Of a stretch of 64,000 bases of DNA, positions 50,408-59,151 are shown piece by piece. Both the position numbers and the translations under genes were made by a program. The stretch comes from Chloroflexota bacterium (lineage in GTDB: Bacteria; Chloroflexota; UBA6077; JACCZL01). The notes beneath the pieces are model-generated. The model saw nothing but the letters and a program-made list of their open reading frames with translations, had not been told where the DNA came from and ran no database searches. The stretch covers positions 1 through 64,000 of the forward strand of contig JADZEM010000135.1 in NCBI GenBank assembly GCA_020850535.1. Direction: 5' to 3'. How positions within the stretch are numbered: the stretch's first letter is position 1; each line of letters opens with the position of its first letter.

Positions 50408-51730
50408 CTATCCAAATCCAACCCGACGGCCGGCCTTCAGCACCAGCAGCCGGGGCGGGTGCGCCGCCACCGCCTCCGCGCCGTTCTCGGCGTCTACCAC
50501 CACCAGGTCGGCCGCGGCTCCTACCTCCACGCGCACCGGCTCCAGCCCGAGCAGGCCGCTGTTCACGTCGGTGATCGTCTCCAGCGTCCGCAGCAGCCCG
50601 GCATCGGTTCGTAGATTGTTCCGGTAGGCTACCAGGAACGCCTTCTCCAGCACGTCCCCTCGCGCGAACGGCGACCACGAATCGTGGACGTTGTCCGAGC
50701 CGATCCCCAGCCGCACCCCGGCCGCCCAGAGCGCCGGCGCGGGAGGGACCGCCGCTGCGCCTGAGGCCGCCGTGATCGCCGAGACGCCCGCGCGCGCCAT
50801 CCGCTCCAGCACCGGCTGGACCTCCCCGAGCGGCCGATCTCCCAGCGCGAAGGCGTGGCTCACCGCCACCTTGCCGCCGTAGCCCGTCTGCTCGGTCCAG
50901 GCGCAGATCCGCCCGATCTCGAACAGGCCGAGCGTGCCGCCATCGTGCAGGTGGATGTCGATGTCCGCGCCGAGCCGAGGGGCCAGCGTGAACAACAGCC
51001 GAAGGTGCGCCTCGATGTCGCCGTCGTAGCCGGCCGGGTCCAGGCCCCCGAGGACCGTGCAGCCCATCCGCAGCGACTCTTCCAGCAGCCCGGCCACGCC
51101 CGGCGCGATCGCGCCGTCCTGCGGAAAGGCTACCAGTTGGATGTCCAGGTCGCCGGCGAAGCGCTCGCGGACCTGGAGCAGCGTCTCCACCGACGACAGC
51201 CCCAGGCCGGGCGTCACGTCGGCATGGCTCCGCAGCGCCAGCGTCCCGAAGCGCCGAGCCGACTCGGCCAGCGCCGTTGCGCGGTCCAGCACGGTGCGCG
51301 TCGTCCGGTTCTTGAGGAGGTCTTCGGCGGCGGCCACGCGCTCGGCCAGGGTGCGCGTCTCCGGCAGCCCGATCCACGGCTCGCCCATCAGCGTCTTGTC
51401 AAGGTGCATGTGGGCATCGACGAAGCGCGGCAGCACCACGCGCCCGCCACCGTCGTAGAGAACCTCACCCCCCGGCCCCCGGAGAAGGCCCTCACCCCCC
51501 GGCCCCCTCTCCCTGTGCGCGGGAGAGGGGGAGACACGAAACTCTCGTGCGTCTCCCCCTCTCCCGCGCACAGGGAGAGGGGGCCGGGGGGTGAGGGCCT
51601 TCTCCGGGGGCCGGGGGGTGAGGGCCTCCCGGGGGGTGAGGTCAACGATCCGCCCGTCCGCGATCCCGATGCTGACCGGGCCGCTGCCGTCCGGCAGCCG
51701 CACGTTCGTCAGGCGCAGCCGCTCAGCCAT
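50408..51730 (-). CDS. Amidohydrolase (cytosine deaminase-like) carrying an in-frame palindromic insertion
   Basis: About 440 residues. Metal ligands of the amidohydrolase superfamily are visible: VDAHMHLDKT (HxH), LRSHADV, DIDIHLHDGG (His) and GIGSDNVHDSW (Asp), the cytosine-deaminase/isocytosine group pattern. These enzymes hydrolyse amino-heterocycles; the true substrate is unknown. Between the first beta domain (GIADGRIVDLTP) and the strand VLYDGGGRVVLPRFVDAHMH about 55 residues such as ALTPRPPLPVRGRGG and SPSPAHRERGPGGEG are encoded by an inserted family B palindrome. The insertion keeps the reading frame and sits in a surface loop of the N-terminal domain, so the enzyme may still fold. 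ATG 51730 has GGAGG 9 bases upstream. Confidence 0.85.
   Translation of the reverse strand: MAERLRLTNVRLPDGSGPVSIGIADGRIVDLTPREALTPRPPEKALTPRPPLPVRGRGGDAREFRVSPSPAHRERGPGGEGLLRGPGGEVLYDGGGRVVLPRFVDAHMHLDKTLMGEPWIGLPETRTLAERVAAAEDLLKNRTTRTVLDRATALAESARRFGTLALRSHADVTPGLGLSSVETLLQVRERFAGDLDIQLVAFPQDGAIAPGVAGLLEESLRMGCTVLGGLDPAGYDGDIEAHLRLLFTLAPRLGADIDIHLHDGGTLGLFEIGRICAWTEQTGYGGKVAVSHAFALGDRPLGEVQPVLERMARAGVSAITAASGAAAVPPAPALWAAGVRLGIGSDNVHDSWSPFARGDVLEKAFLVAYRNNLRTDAGLLRTLETITDVNSGLLGLEPVRVEVGAAADLVVVDAENGAEAVAAHPPRLLVLKAGRRVGFG
51463..51623. repeat. Family B palindrome, 73-bp perfect arms, inside a CDS
   Basis: Arms 51463-51535 and 51551-51623 are perfectly complementary over 73 bp, with a 15-base loop. 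The arm runs CCTCACCCCCCGGCCCCCGG then a second CCTCACCCCCC unit and CTCTCCCTGTGCGCGGGAGA. An extra GGGGGGTGAGG follows at 51632. The same CTCTCCCTGTGCGCGGGAGAG module occurs at 60.5 kb. It lies in frame within the amidohydrolase gene. Confidence 0.95.
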
Positions 51731-51843
51731 GCGCGCAATCCTCCCCGTCCCTGTCCTCTGCTCCGTCATCCGCGCCCGATGATAGCGTTCATCGCCGCTA
51801 CAATTCGTCGGGCAGACTGCGCGCTCCACAGGGAGGTGGCCCC

Positions 51844-52689
51844 ATGCCGGCGCTTGGCGACTACGCCCCGTACTCTGGGCCAGACACGCCACTGATGCTG
51901 CTCGGGCGCGAGCCGGGGGTGGACGGGCTCTACGGCCGGCCCACGCCCGACGAGCCGCTCCCACGTGACCCTGGCAACCCGGCCCTCTGGCTGCCCGGCC
52001 AGGGCCGCGCCAACGCCTGCGGCACCACCACCCTCGCCTACGTCCTGCGCTACCTGCTGGGCGAGCGCGCGCCCGACCGTCCGCGCCTGGACCGCGCCAT
52101 CCGCCGCGCCGATATCTTCTCCGCGCCAGCCTTGCTGGTCGAGTGCGCCCTCCGGCTCAGCCTGCCCGCGACGGCCTACAACGGTATCGATCTCGACTTC
52201 GTCCTGGGCCTCGTGGACCGCGACATCCCCGTCATGGTCCTCGTCGACACCACCCCGCTCGACCTGACCGACACCGCGAACCTGCACTGGGTCTGCGTCG
52301 TCGCGCACCACGAGGACCGCATCGGCATCTATAACCCGCACGGCTTCCAGCAGGAGCTGGACCGAGCCAGCTTCGAGCAGTGCTGGAGCGAGGCCCGACT
52401 CTTCGGGCTGCCGGCCTGGAGCCGGTTCGCCATCGCGGTGGCCCGGCCCGGCACGCAGCTTCCCGATGCGCCCTCCGGCGGCCTCTCGGCGCTCGGCGCG
52501 AACTGGGCCGCGAAGGGAGTCGCCGGCGTAGTGAACCAGTCCGTGACGCTGCGCAGCCGCATCGGCGGAGGCGGCGGGACGGGCCAGACGCTCTCGGCGT
52601 TCCCGGGCGCGCTCGGGCTGCTCAAGCCGGCCGCGCAGACGGTCGCCGGGGCGGCGCTGCTGCTGGGCGCGGCGCTGGTACGACGATAA
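51844..52689 (+). CDS. C39-like cysteine peptidase-fold protein
   Basis: A 281-residue protein. ATG 51844 has GGGAGG with 7-base spacing. The papain-like core has GRANACGTTTLAYVLRYLLG (candidate catalytic Cys), FVLGLVDRDIPVMVLVDTTP, and LHWVCVVAHHEDRIGIYNPH (candidate His and Asn). That is the C39-like order Cys...His...Asn/Asp. The C-terminal ~80 residues are Gly/Ala-rich and end in a hydrophobic helix plus ALVRR, which could be a membrane tether. It diverges from the amidohydrolase gene. No signal peptide is evident. Substrate unknown. Confidence 0.65.
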   Translation: MPALGDYAPYSGPDTPLMLLGREPGVDGLYGRPTPDEPLPRDPGNPALWLPGQGRANACGTTTLAYVLRYLLGERAPDRPRLDRAIRRADIFSAPALLVECALRLSLPATAYNGIDLDFVLGLVDRDIPVMVLVDTTPLDLTDTANLHWVCVVAHHEDRIGIYNPHGFQQELDRASFEQCWSEARLFGLPAWSRFAIAVARPGTQLPDAPSGGLSALGANWAAKGVAGVVNQSVTLRSRIGGGGGTGQTLSAFPGALGLLKPAAQTVAGAALLLGAALVRR

Positions 52690-52821
52690 GCGGCGATCTC
52701 AGGGGAACGAACGCTGTAGCGCGGGGGCTTGAGATCGCCTGCACGGGGAGAGCGTCCGGCGCGGGCCGGCCTCGCCACCCGGCCCGCGCCACGAGAAGAC
52801 CTGCTCGACACGCCCGCTGCG

Positions 52822-55626
52822 CTACGCCGCGCCGCGTTCGAGCCAGTCCATGCCGATCAGTGGGCCGCCGTTGAGCATCTCCGTCATCGCCTCACTGGAG
52901 ACCGGGGGCGAGTGGTAGAAGCCCTGCCCCTGGCGGCAGCCAATCGACCGCACCAGCGCCAGGTGCTCCGACGTCTCGATGCCCTCGGCCGTCACGTTCA
53001 GGCCCAGCGACGTCCCGAGCGTCATCACCGCCCGCACGATGGCGTCGGTGCCACGGTCGCGGTCGAGGGCGGCCACGAACGAGCGGTCGATCTTCAGGGT
53101 GTCCACCGAGAACCGCCGCAGGTAGCTCAGCGACGAGTAGCCCGTGCCAAAGTCGTCGATGGCCACGCGCACCCCGAGCGTCTTGAGCCGGAGGATCGTC
53201 TCCTCAGCCTCGACGGCCTCGTCCATCAGCGTGGACTCGGTGATCTCCAGGCGCAGGCAGTCCGGCGGCAGACCGGTGTTCCGCAGCGCCGCCGCCACCC
53301 GCTCCACGAACCCCAGCTCCTGGAACTGGCGTGGGGAGATGTTGACGCTCATGACGATGGGCTGGGTGCCCGTGGCGTGCTGCTGCCACTGGAGCCCCTG
53401 CCGGCACGCCTCGTCCAGCACCCACCAGCCGATGGGCACGATCATGCCCGTCTCCTCGGCAATCGGGATCATCTCGGACGGCGAGACCTGCCCGCGCCGT
53501 GGATGATCCCAGCGCAGCAGCGCCTCCATCCCGACGATCTGTCCCGTGTCCAGGTCCACCTCGGGCTGGTACACCAGCCGCAGCTCGCCGCGCGTCAGGG
53601 CGAAGCGCAGGTCCGTCTCCAGGTCCATCCGCTCGACAGCGCGGTGCATCATGGCCGGGTCGTAGGCGACGGCCCGGCCCCGCCCGGCCTCCTTGGCCTG
53701 GTAGAGGGCGGTGTCGGCCTCGCGGATCAGGTCGGCGGCCGTCGGGACCGGCCGGCCGCGCGGCGGCAGGGTGATGCCGATGCTGCCGGCGATGAAGACC
53801 TCGCGGCCTTCGAGCGCGAACGGCCGCTTCAGCTCGTCGATCAGCCGCTGGGCGATGTGGGCGGCCCGGGCTGGCCCGTCGATGTCGTCGATGAGGATGG
53901 CGAACTCGTCGCCGCCAAACCGCGCGATGGTGTCGCCTGGCCGCAGCATCGCCGTCAGCCGCTCGCCGACCTGCACCAGCAGCACGTCGCCGGCCGCGTG
54001 CCCGAGGGTGTCGTTGACCATCTTGAAGCCGTCGAGATCGAGGAACATCACGCCGATCAGCTTCGCGGAGCGCTCCGAGGCCGCCAGCGCGTGCGTCAGC
54101 CGGTCGTTGAAGAGCGTCCGGTTCGGCAGGCCGGTCAGGGCGTCGTAGAACGCCTGCTGCGTGAGCTGCTGCTCCAGTGAGGTCCGCTCGGTGATGTCGC
54201 GGCCAACGGCCTGCAGCTCGCTGAGCTGGCCGGCGTCGTCGAAGATGGCCCGGCTCGTCCAGTGGACGCGCCGCCGCTCGCCGCTGGGCAGCACGATGTC
54301 ATGCTCCAGCGAGACCGACGGCTGCTCGTCGGTGAGCGTCGCCGCGTGCTCCAGCACGAGCGCGTGGATCTCGTCGCCGAACAGCGTCTGGACCGTCGCC
54401 CCAAGCAGCCGCTCGGCTGGGATCCCGAGCCAGCGGACGGTGGCCTGATTGACGAAGGTCAGCGTGCCGTCCGGCAGCAGCCGGCAGATCAGGTCGTTCT
54501 GGTCTTCGACAATCGCCTGATACCGCTGCTGGCTGGCGCGCAGGGCGTCGGCGCGGGCGGTGACGACGCCACGCATGCTGTCGAACGCCTCGACCAGCCG
54601 GGCGATCTCGCCGTCGACGGACATCAGGTCGGGCAGGGGCGCCTTGGCGTTGCCGTCTTCGAGCGCGTGGACGGCGGTTGCCAGCGCACGCAGGCGCATC
54701 GTCAGGCGGCTGGAGATCCAGGCGGCCAGCAGGACGATCAGCACGATGGCGACGCCCATGCCGAGCAGCACCAGCCGCCATGTCCGCGCGGCCGGGGCCA
54801 TCAGCTCGACCTCGGTGGCCTCCGTGACGACGAACCACTTGACGGATGACAGCGGCGCGACGGCGGCGAGGCGCATCTGCTCGCCGACGAGGTAGCGCAG
54901 CGGCGCGTTGGGGGGCAAACCCTCGGTGCGGAGCAGGTGGGGCGGCAGCTCGTCGGCCATGCTGCGCCCGCCCAGCGAGCCGGCCTGCACCAGAATGCGG
55001 CCGGACTGGGTGATCAGCACGACCTCGCGGCCGGTCTGCTCGGAGACGGTCCGCAGAACGCCGGTCGCCTCCAGCAGGTCTACCTGGCTGCCCAGCACCC
55101 CGACGATCTGCCGCTTCAAGCCGTAGATCGGCGTGTAGACCGTCAGCGTCGAGCGGGTGGTGGGGCCGGCCGCCACCAGGTCCAGCCCCTGCTCGCCGAC
55201 TTCCAGGGCGGCGCGGAAGGCGGGGATGCTGGTAGCGGCTGGCTCGGCGTCCGGATGCGACGAGCTGACGACCGCGCCGTCGCGGTCGAAGGTGGTCAGG
55301 CGGACGTACTCGGGGCGGTAGTGGAACAGCTGACGGAGCGTCGGACCCTGGCGGGCCGGGATCTGGCTGGTGACATCTGGCAGGGCCGCGATGGTCCGGG
55401 CGTCGCGCAGGATGCCGCCCAGCGCCTGGTCGAGCTGGGCCGCCAGTCCGCGTCCGAGGACGGTCAGGTCACGGCTGGCCTGCACGCCGATGGACTGCTG
55501 CTGCATGATGGCCGCGCCGATGCCGACGAGCACCATCGGGAGGATGCTGCTGACGGCCAGGGCCAGCATCAGGCGGGCGCGGAGGGTCCGCAACGCCGGG
55601 AACTGCTGACGGAGCCGCCCCATCAT
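52822..55626 (-). CDS. Membrane sensor with PAS-GGDEF-EAL (c-di-GMP) domains
   Basis: A 934-residue protein. TM1 (LMLALAVSSILPMVLVGIGA) precedes a dCache-like extracytoplasmic region (about 45-280), with TM2 (LVLLGMGVAIVLIVLLAAWI) and a HAMP-like linker after it. A PAS domain (about 365-480) follows. The GGDEF domain has an intact RFGGDEFAIL, predicting diguanylate cyclase activity; the EAL domain has EALLRWDHP, SVNISPRQF, LEITESTLMD, IDDFGTGYSSLSYL and TAEGIET, all catalytic residues present. It may make or degrade c-di-GMP in response to an external ligand; balance is unpredictable. Start ATGATG at 55626/55623. Confidence 0.92.
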   Translation of the reverse strand: MMGRLRQQFPALRTLRARLMLALAVSSILPMVLVGIGAAIMQQQSIGVQASRDLTVLGRGLAAQLDQALGGILRDARTIAALPDVTSQIPARQGPTLRQLFHYRPEYVRLTTFDRDGAVVSSSHPDAEPAATSIPAFRAALEVGEQGLDLVAAGPTTRSTLTVYTPIYGLKRQIVGVLGSQVDLLEATGVLRTVSEQTGREVVLITQSGRILVQAGSLGGRSMADELPPHLLRTEGLPPNAPLRYLVGEQMRLAAVAPLSSVKWFVVTEATEVELMAPAARTWRLVLLGMGVAIVLIVLLAAWISSRLTMRLRALATAVHALEDGNAKAPLPDLMSVDGEIARLVEAFDSMRGVVTARADALRASQQRYQAIVEDQNDLICRLLPDGTLTFVNQATVRWLGIPAERLLGATVQTLFGDEIHALVLEHAATLTDEQPSVSLEHDIVLPSGERRRVHWTSRAIFDDAGQLSELQAVGRDITERTSLEQQLTQQAFYDALTGLPNRTLFNDRLTHALAASERSAKLIGVMFLDLDGFKMVNDTLGHAAGDVLLVQVGERLTAMLRPGDTIARFGGDEFAILIDDIDGPARAAHIAQRLIDELKRPFALEGREVFIAGSIGITLPPRGRPVPTAADLIREADTALYQAKEAGRGRAVAYDPAMMHRAVERMDLETDLRFALTRGELRLVYQPEVDLDTGQIVGMEALLRWDHPRRGQVSPSEMIPIAEETGMIVPIGWWVLDEACRQGLQWQQHATGTQPIVMSVNISPRQFQELGFVERVAAALRNTGLPPDCLRLEITESTLMDEAVEAEETILRLKTLGVRVAIDDFGTGYSSLSYLRRFSVDTLKIDRSFVAALDRDRGTDAIVRAVMTLGTSLGLNVTAEGIETSEHLALVRSIGCRQGQGFYHSPPVSSEAMTEMLNGGPLIGMDWLERGAA

Positions 55627-55860
55627 CGAAGCTGGCCTGCGCGCTGCTGTCCGCCTGCGGCTCTCCGCCGTGGGCCCTGCATGTCCCGAACGATCCCCCG
55701 AGTGCCATCAGGAGCAGCGCACGCTGGTGCTGTTCCATCTTCGATTATCGGACGGCACTGACCCGCGCGTAGGGCCAGATGGCGTATCTCTGTCTAGAGG
55801 TCTAACGCGAGAGCTGGTCCCAACGAGTACAAGGAGACGGAACGATCTCGGACGGTGCGT

Positions 55861-55880
55861 CAGGCGAGGGCGCTCGCCTG
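55861..55880. promoter_or_regulatory. CAGGCGAG-GGCG-CTCGCCTG stem-loop in divergent gap
   Basis: Perfect 8-bp arms and 4-base loop in the 379-bp gap between the GGDEF-EAL and threonine dehydratase genes. It may be an operator or leader hairpin. The rest of the gap shows nothing recognisable; no T-box motif was found. Confidence 0.45.
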
Positions 55881-56005
55881 CTACAACCACGGACAACAAA
55901 CTCTCTCACGCGACGCTACGACGGGATCTGCATGGCCCGCATCCAAGGTTGTCCGAGCTGTGGCATCGTGCACATCTCAGCGTAGCGTCGGTGTAGGCGG
56001 CCTCG

Positions 56006-57304
56006 GTGACCATCAACGGCAGCGGTAACGAATCGGCGGCCAGCGGCAGCCTCCCCCTGGTCGATCTCTCGCGGGTCCAGAGCGCCGCCGCGCGCATCCA
56101 GTCCTACATCAGACGGACCCCGGCCGAGCTCTCCGAGCCGCTTGGAGAGCTGACCGGGCGGCACCTGACCCTCAAGCTCGAAAACCTCCAGCACACCGGC
56201 GCGTTCAAGATCCGTGGCGCGCTCTCACGGCTGCTGGCGATGTCCGAGCAGGAGCGCCAGTGCGGCGTCATCACCGCCTCGGCCGGCAACCACGGGCTGG
56301 GCGTGGCCCTCGCCGCCCGGCTGCTGGGGATCTCGGCCACGGTGGTGGTCCCGACGACGGTCCCCCTGGCGAAGCTGACGGCGATCCAGCGGCAGGGCGC
56401 GGAGGCCGTCCTCGACGGCGCAACCTACGATGACGCCCACGCCGCCGCCGTGGCCCTCGCCGCCGAGCGCACGCTGACCTACGTGCACGCCTTCGACGAT
56501 CCAGACGTCATCGCCGGGCAGGGCACACTGGCCCTGGAGCTGCTGGAGGACGCTCCGGACCTGGACGCCATCCTGGCGCCGGTGGGCGGGGGCGGGCTGA
56601 TCTCCGGCGTGGCCGTGGTGGCGAAGGCGATCCGTCCGAACCTCCGGGTGATCGGCGTGCAGGCGTCGGGCAGCCCGGCCATGGCCGAGTCGTTCCGCGA
56701 GGGCCGCCTGATGACGGCCCCGAGCAGCACTATCGCCGACGGCATCGCCGTCAAGCGCCCCGGCGATCTGCCGTTCGAGTTGATCAACCGGCTGGTTGAC
56801 GACGTCATCACGGTGGACGACGAGGCGATTGCCCGGGCCATCGTGCTGCTGCTGGAACGCCACAAGCTGCTGGCCGAGGGGGCCGGCGCGACGGCCCTGG
56901 CGGCGGTGCTGCTGGGGGAGATCCCGGCTCGGCTGCGGCGGGTGGGCGTCATCATCAGCGGCGGCAACGTCGATCCGAACCTGCTCGGCAAGGTGCTCCA
57001 GCAGGGACTCGCCAGCGCCGGCCGCTACCTCGCGATCCGCACCTGGCTGGACGATCAGCCGGGGCGGTTGCATCAGTTGACGGGCCTGCTGACGGCGGAC
57101 CGCATCAACATCATCCACATCAGCATTCACCGGCTCGGGCCGTACACGGGCATCGGGAAGGTGGGGCTGGATCTGATCGTCGAGACGCGGGACCGCGCCC
57201 ACGCGCTGGCCGTGCTCGACCTGATCCGGCAGCACGGCTTCCCGGCCGAGGAGACCATCGCGTCCCACCCGCCAACGCACAATCCGGGCGCCGTGCCGCT
57301 CTGA
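56006..57304 (+). CDS. Threonine ammonia-lyase (dehydratase) with C-terminal ACT-like domain
   Basis: A 432-residue PLP enzyme, fold type II. The Schiff-base Lys lies in TGAFKIRGAL; ASAGNHGLGVALAA is the phosphate/substrate Ser-Gly-Asn loop, VGGGGLISG the glycine loop for PLP phosphate, and the cofactor-ring Ser region appears as IISGGN. The C-terminal ~85 residues (LAIRTWLDDQPGRLHQLTGL...) form an ACT-like regulatory domain, as in catabolic/biosynthetic TdcB-like enzymes of about 400 residues. It converts threonine to 2-oxobutyrate and ammonia, feeding isoleucine synthesis or catabolism. GTG start at 56006; no strong ribosome site. Confidence 0.9.
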   Translation: MTINGSGNESAASGSLPLVDLSRVQSAAARIQSYIRRTPAELSEPLGELTGRHLTLKLENLQHTGAFKIRGALSRLLAMSEQERQCGVITASAGNHGLGVALAARLLGISATVVVPTTVPLAKLTAIQRQGAEAVLDGATYDDAHAAAVALAAERTLTYVHAFDDPDVIAGQGTLALELLEDAPDLDAILAPVGGGGLISGVAVVAKAIRPNLRVIGVQASGSPAMAESFREGRLMTAPSSTIADGIAVKRPGDLPFELINRLVDDVITVDDEAIARAIVLLLERHKLLAEGAGATALAAVLLGEIPARLRRVGVIISGGNVDPNLLGKVLQQGLASAGRYLAIRTWLDDQPGRLHQLTGLLTADRINIIHISIHRLGPYTGIGKVGLDLIVETRDRAHALAVLDLIRQHGFPAEETIASHPPTHNPGAVPL

Positions 57305-57353
57305 GCGCGGCGTCGGCGCCGCTGTCGCTCTCTCTGATGTGTCGCAAGGTTCT

Positions 57354-57439
57354 GTCATGCTGAGCGCAGCGAAGCACCTCACCCGCTGACCGTCAAGACC
57401 GCGCCAGCGGGTGAGGTGCTTCGCTGCGCTCAGCATGAC
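57354..57439. repeat. Family A palindrome, 35-bp perfect arms
   Basis: Left arm 57354-57388 starts GTCATGCTGAGCGCAGCGAA; right arm 57405-57439 is its exact complement, ending TCAGCATGAC. The 16-base loop is ACCGTCAAGACCGCGC. Cleanest copy of the family; lies between convergent genes and could also terminate transcription. Confidence 0.92.
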
Positions 57440-57453
57440 ATGGTCACCGGCGC

Positions 57454-58914
57454 TCAATCCGTCGGGTTCGCGACCTCCATCGCCGGCTGGAGCTGCCCTG
57501 CCAGCACCTTCAGCACGTCCGCGCGCGTCAGCACGCCCACCAGCCGCCCGTGCCGCGTCACCGGCAGGCGCGCCAGTCCCCGCTCGCGGAACAGGTGCGT
57601 GGCCCGCGAGAGCGGCGTTGAGGCGTCCAACACCACCGATGGCCGGCTCATCGCGCGGGCGACCGGCTCGCGCTGGATCCGCTCGGCATAGGCCGCTGGG
57701 GCCGGCAGCTCGCCGTGCCCCAGCTCGTGGGTGACATCGTCGTACCAGTCCGTCAGCTCCCGCTCGGAGATCGTGCCGACAAGGTCGCCGTGTGCATCCA
57801 CGACCCCCGCCATCAGGGTCCGCTGGCGCAGCAGCTTGCGGAGCACCACCACCAGCGACTCATCGTCGCGGACGGTCGCCACCTCCGTCATCACCTCGCC
57901 CACCGTTGGCTCGGCCTGCCGCTGGGCGGCTGCACGAGCGCTGACCAGCAGCACCGGCCGGTCAGCATGGCGCACCACCTCGTCGGCGACGCTGCCAAGC
58001 AGCCAGCGCGCCGGCCCACTCCGTCCGTGCGTCGCCATGACGATGGCCGTGCTCCCGTGGGCGCGCGCCGCCGCGAGGATGACCTGGGCCGGGCGTCCGT
58101 GGCGAACCTCGGTGGTCACCTGGACCCCGCGCGCGGTGAGACGCTCGCCGAGATGTCGGAGGTAGCCGATGGCGAGCGTGGCCGGCATCGCCGGGGCCGG
58201 TGTCTGAGTGGCCGCGCCATCAGGCGGGGCATCGGCGTGGGTTGCCCCAGCAGGTGCTGCCCCATCAGGACCTGCGCCGGTGCCGGCCTCGCCTTCGGGC
58301 ATGGCGCTGGCTGCTGTCTCCACCACCTGGAGCAGCACCACCGTCGTGCCCGGCTCGGCCAGCTCGGCGGCTGCCTCGAAGGCGCGCTCGGCCAGCGCTG
58401 AGCCGTCGAGCGGCACCAGCAGCCGTGCGAAGCTCGGCTCGGGCTTCGGCGCGCCGCCATCGGCCCGCACCAGCAGGACCGGGATCGTCGCATGCTGCAC
58501 GATCCAGTTCGCGACGCTCCCGAGCACCAGCCTCGGCAGACCGCCCCGCCCGTGCGTCGCCATCACGAACGTGTCGGCGTTCAGCTCGTCGGCAAGATCG
58601 AGCAGGCCGCCGTACGGCGAGCCTTCGCGCACGGCGATCTCGATCTCGATGTCGATGGGCCGGCCCTCGGCGGCGAGCGACGCGCGCACGTCCTGCAGGT
58701 ACGCCATCGCGGACTCACGCTCGGCGGAGATCATCTCGTCGTAGACGTCGGCGGGCACGTAGCTGCCGGCCAGGCCATCGGCGACCATCGGCGGCCAGGG
58801 AAAGGTCTGCGCCAGCACCAGCTCGGCGTTGCGGCGGCGGGCCAGAGCGGTCGCCCAGGGCAGCGCAAGCTCGCCCGCCGGCGAGCCGTCGAGCGGAACG
58901 AACAGGCGGGTCAT
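57454..58914 (-). CDS. Universal stress protein, Usp-Usp-CBS-CBS architecture
   Basis: A 486-residue protein. Two UspA domains: residues 1-150 (LFVPLDGSPAGELALPWA ... VMATHGRGGLPRLVLGSVAN) and about 162-325 (LLVPLDGSALAERAFEAAAE ... VMATHGRSGPARWLLGSVAD), each with the ATP-binding G-2x-G-9x-GS/T pattern. An Ala/Pro-rich insert (about 205-245) interrupts the second. A CBS pair (about 340-480; VGEVMTEVATVRDDESLV and AMSRPSVVLDASTPLSRATH) should bind adenosine nucleotides. Together it reads as an energy or stress sensor in the cytosol. Start ATG 58914; GTG 58917 is equally possible (AGGAGG upstream). Confidence 0.9.
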   Translation of the reverse strand: MTRLFVPLDGSPAGELALPWATALARRRNAELVLAQTFPWPPMVADGLAGSYVPADVYDEMISAERESAMAYLQDVRASLAAEGRPIDIEIEIAVREGSPYGGLLDLADELNADTFVMATHGRGGLPRLVLGSVANWIVQHATIPVLLVRADGGAPKPEPSFARLLVPLDGSALAERAFEAAAELAEPGTTVVLLQVVETAASAMPEGEAGTGAGPDGAAPAGATHADAPPDGAATQTPAPAMPATLAIGYLRHLGERLTARGVQVTTEVRHGRPAQVILAAARAHGSTAIVMATHGRSGPARWLLGSVADEVVRHADRPVLLVSARAAAQRQAEPTVGEVMTEVATVRDDESLVVVLRKLLRQRTLMAGVVDAHGDLVGTISERELTDWYDDVTHELGHGELPAPAAYAERIQREPVARAMSRPSVVLDASTPLSRATHLFRERGLARLPVTRHGRLVGVLTRADVLKVLAGQLQPAMEVANPTD

Positions 58915-59151
58915 CACGGTGCGCCTCCTCTCCGGAAGCTCCGTCGCGCCCGGCGCAGGGAGTTGCCGTCACCGGGATCGTCGTGCCCCGGCGTAGCAGA
59001 CGAGGTTGCGCGAGGTGAACGCGCGGTTGCCGGCCATCCCCGGGAGCACGGCGAGCCTCGCCGCCCCGGCCGAGGTTGCCGGACCGGGGCGGCGCCAAGG
59101 AGATCCACTGCCGCGCTCCCAGGGGGCGTACTCGCATGGGGGCGCGCCGGG

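Noticed and set aside
55627-56005. T-box or other leader control of threonine dehydratase
   Set aside because: No T-box consensus (GGTGGNACCGCG) was found; only a short GC stem-loop is present.
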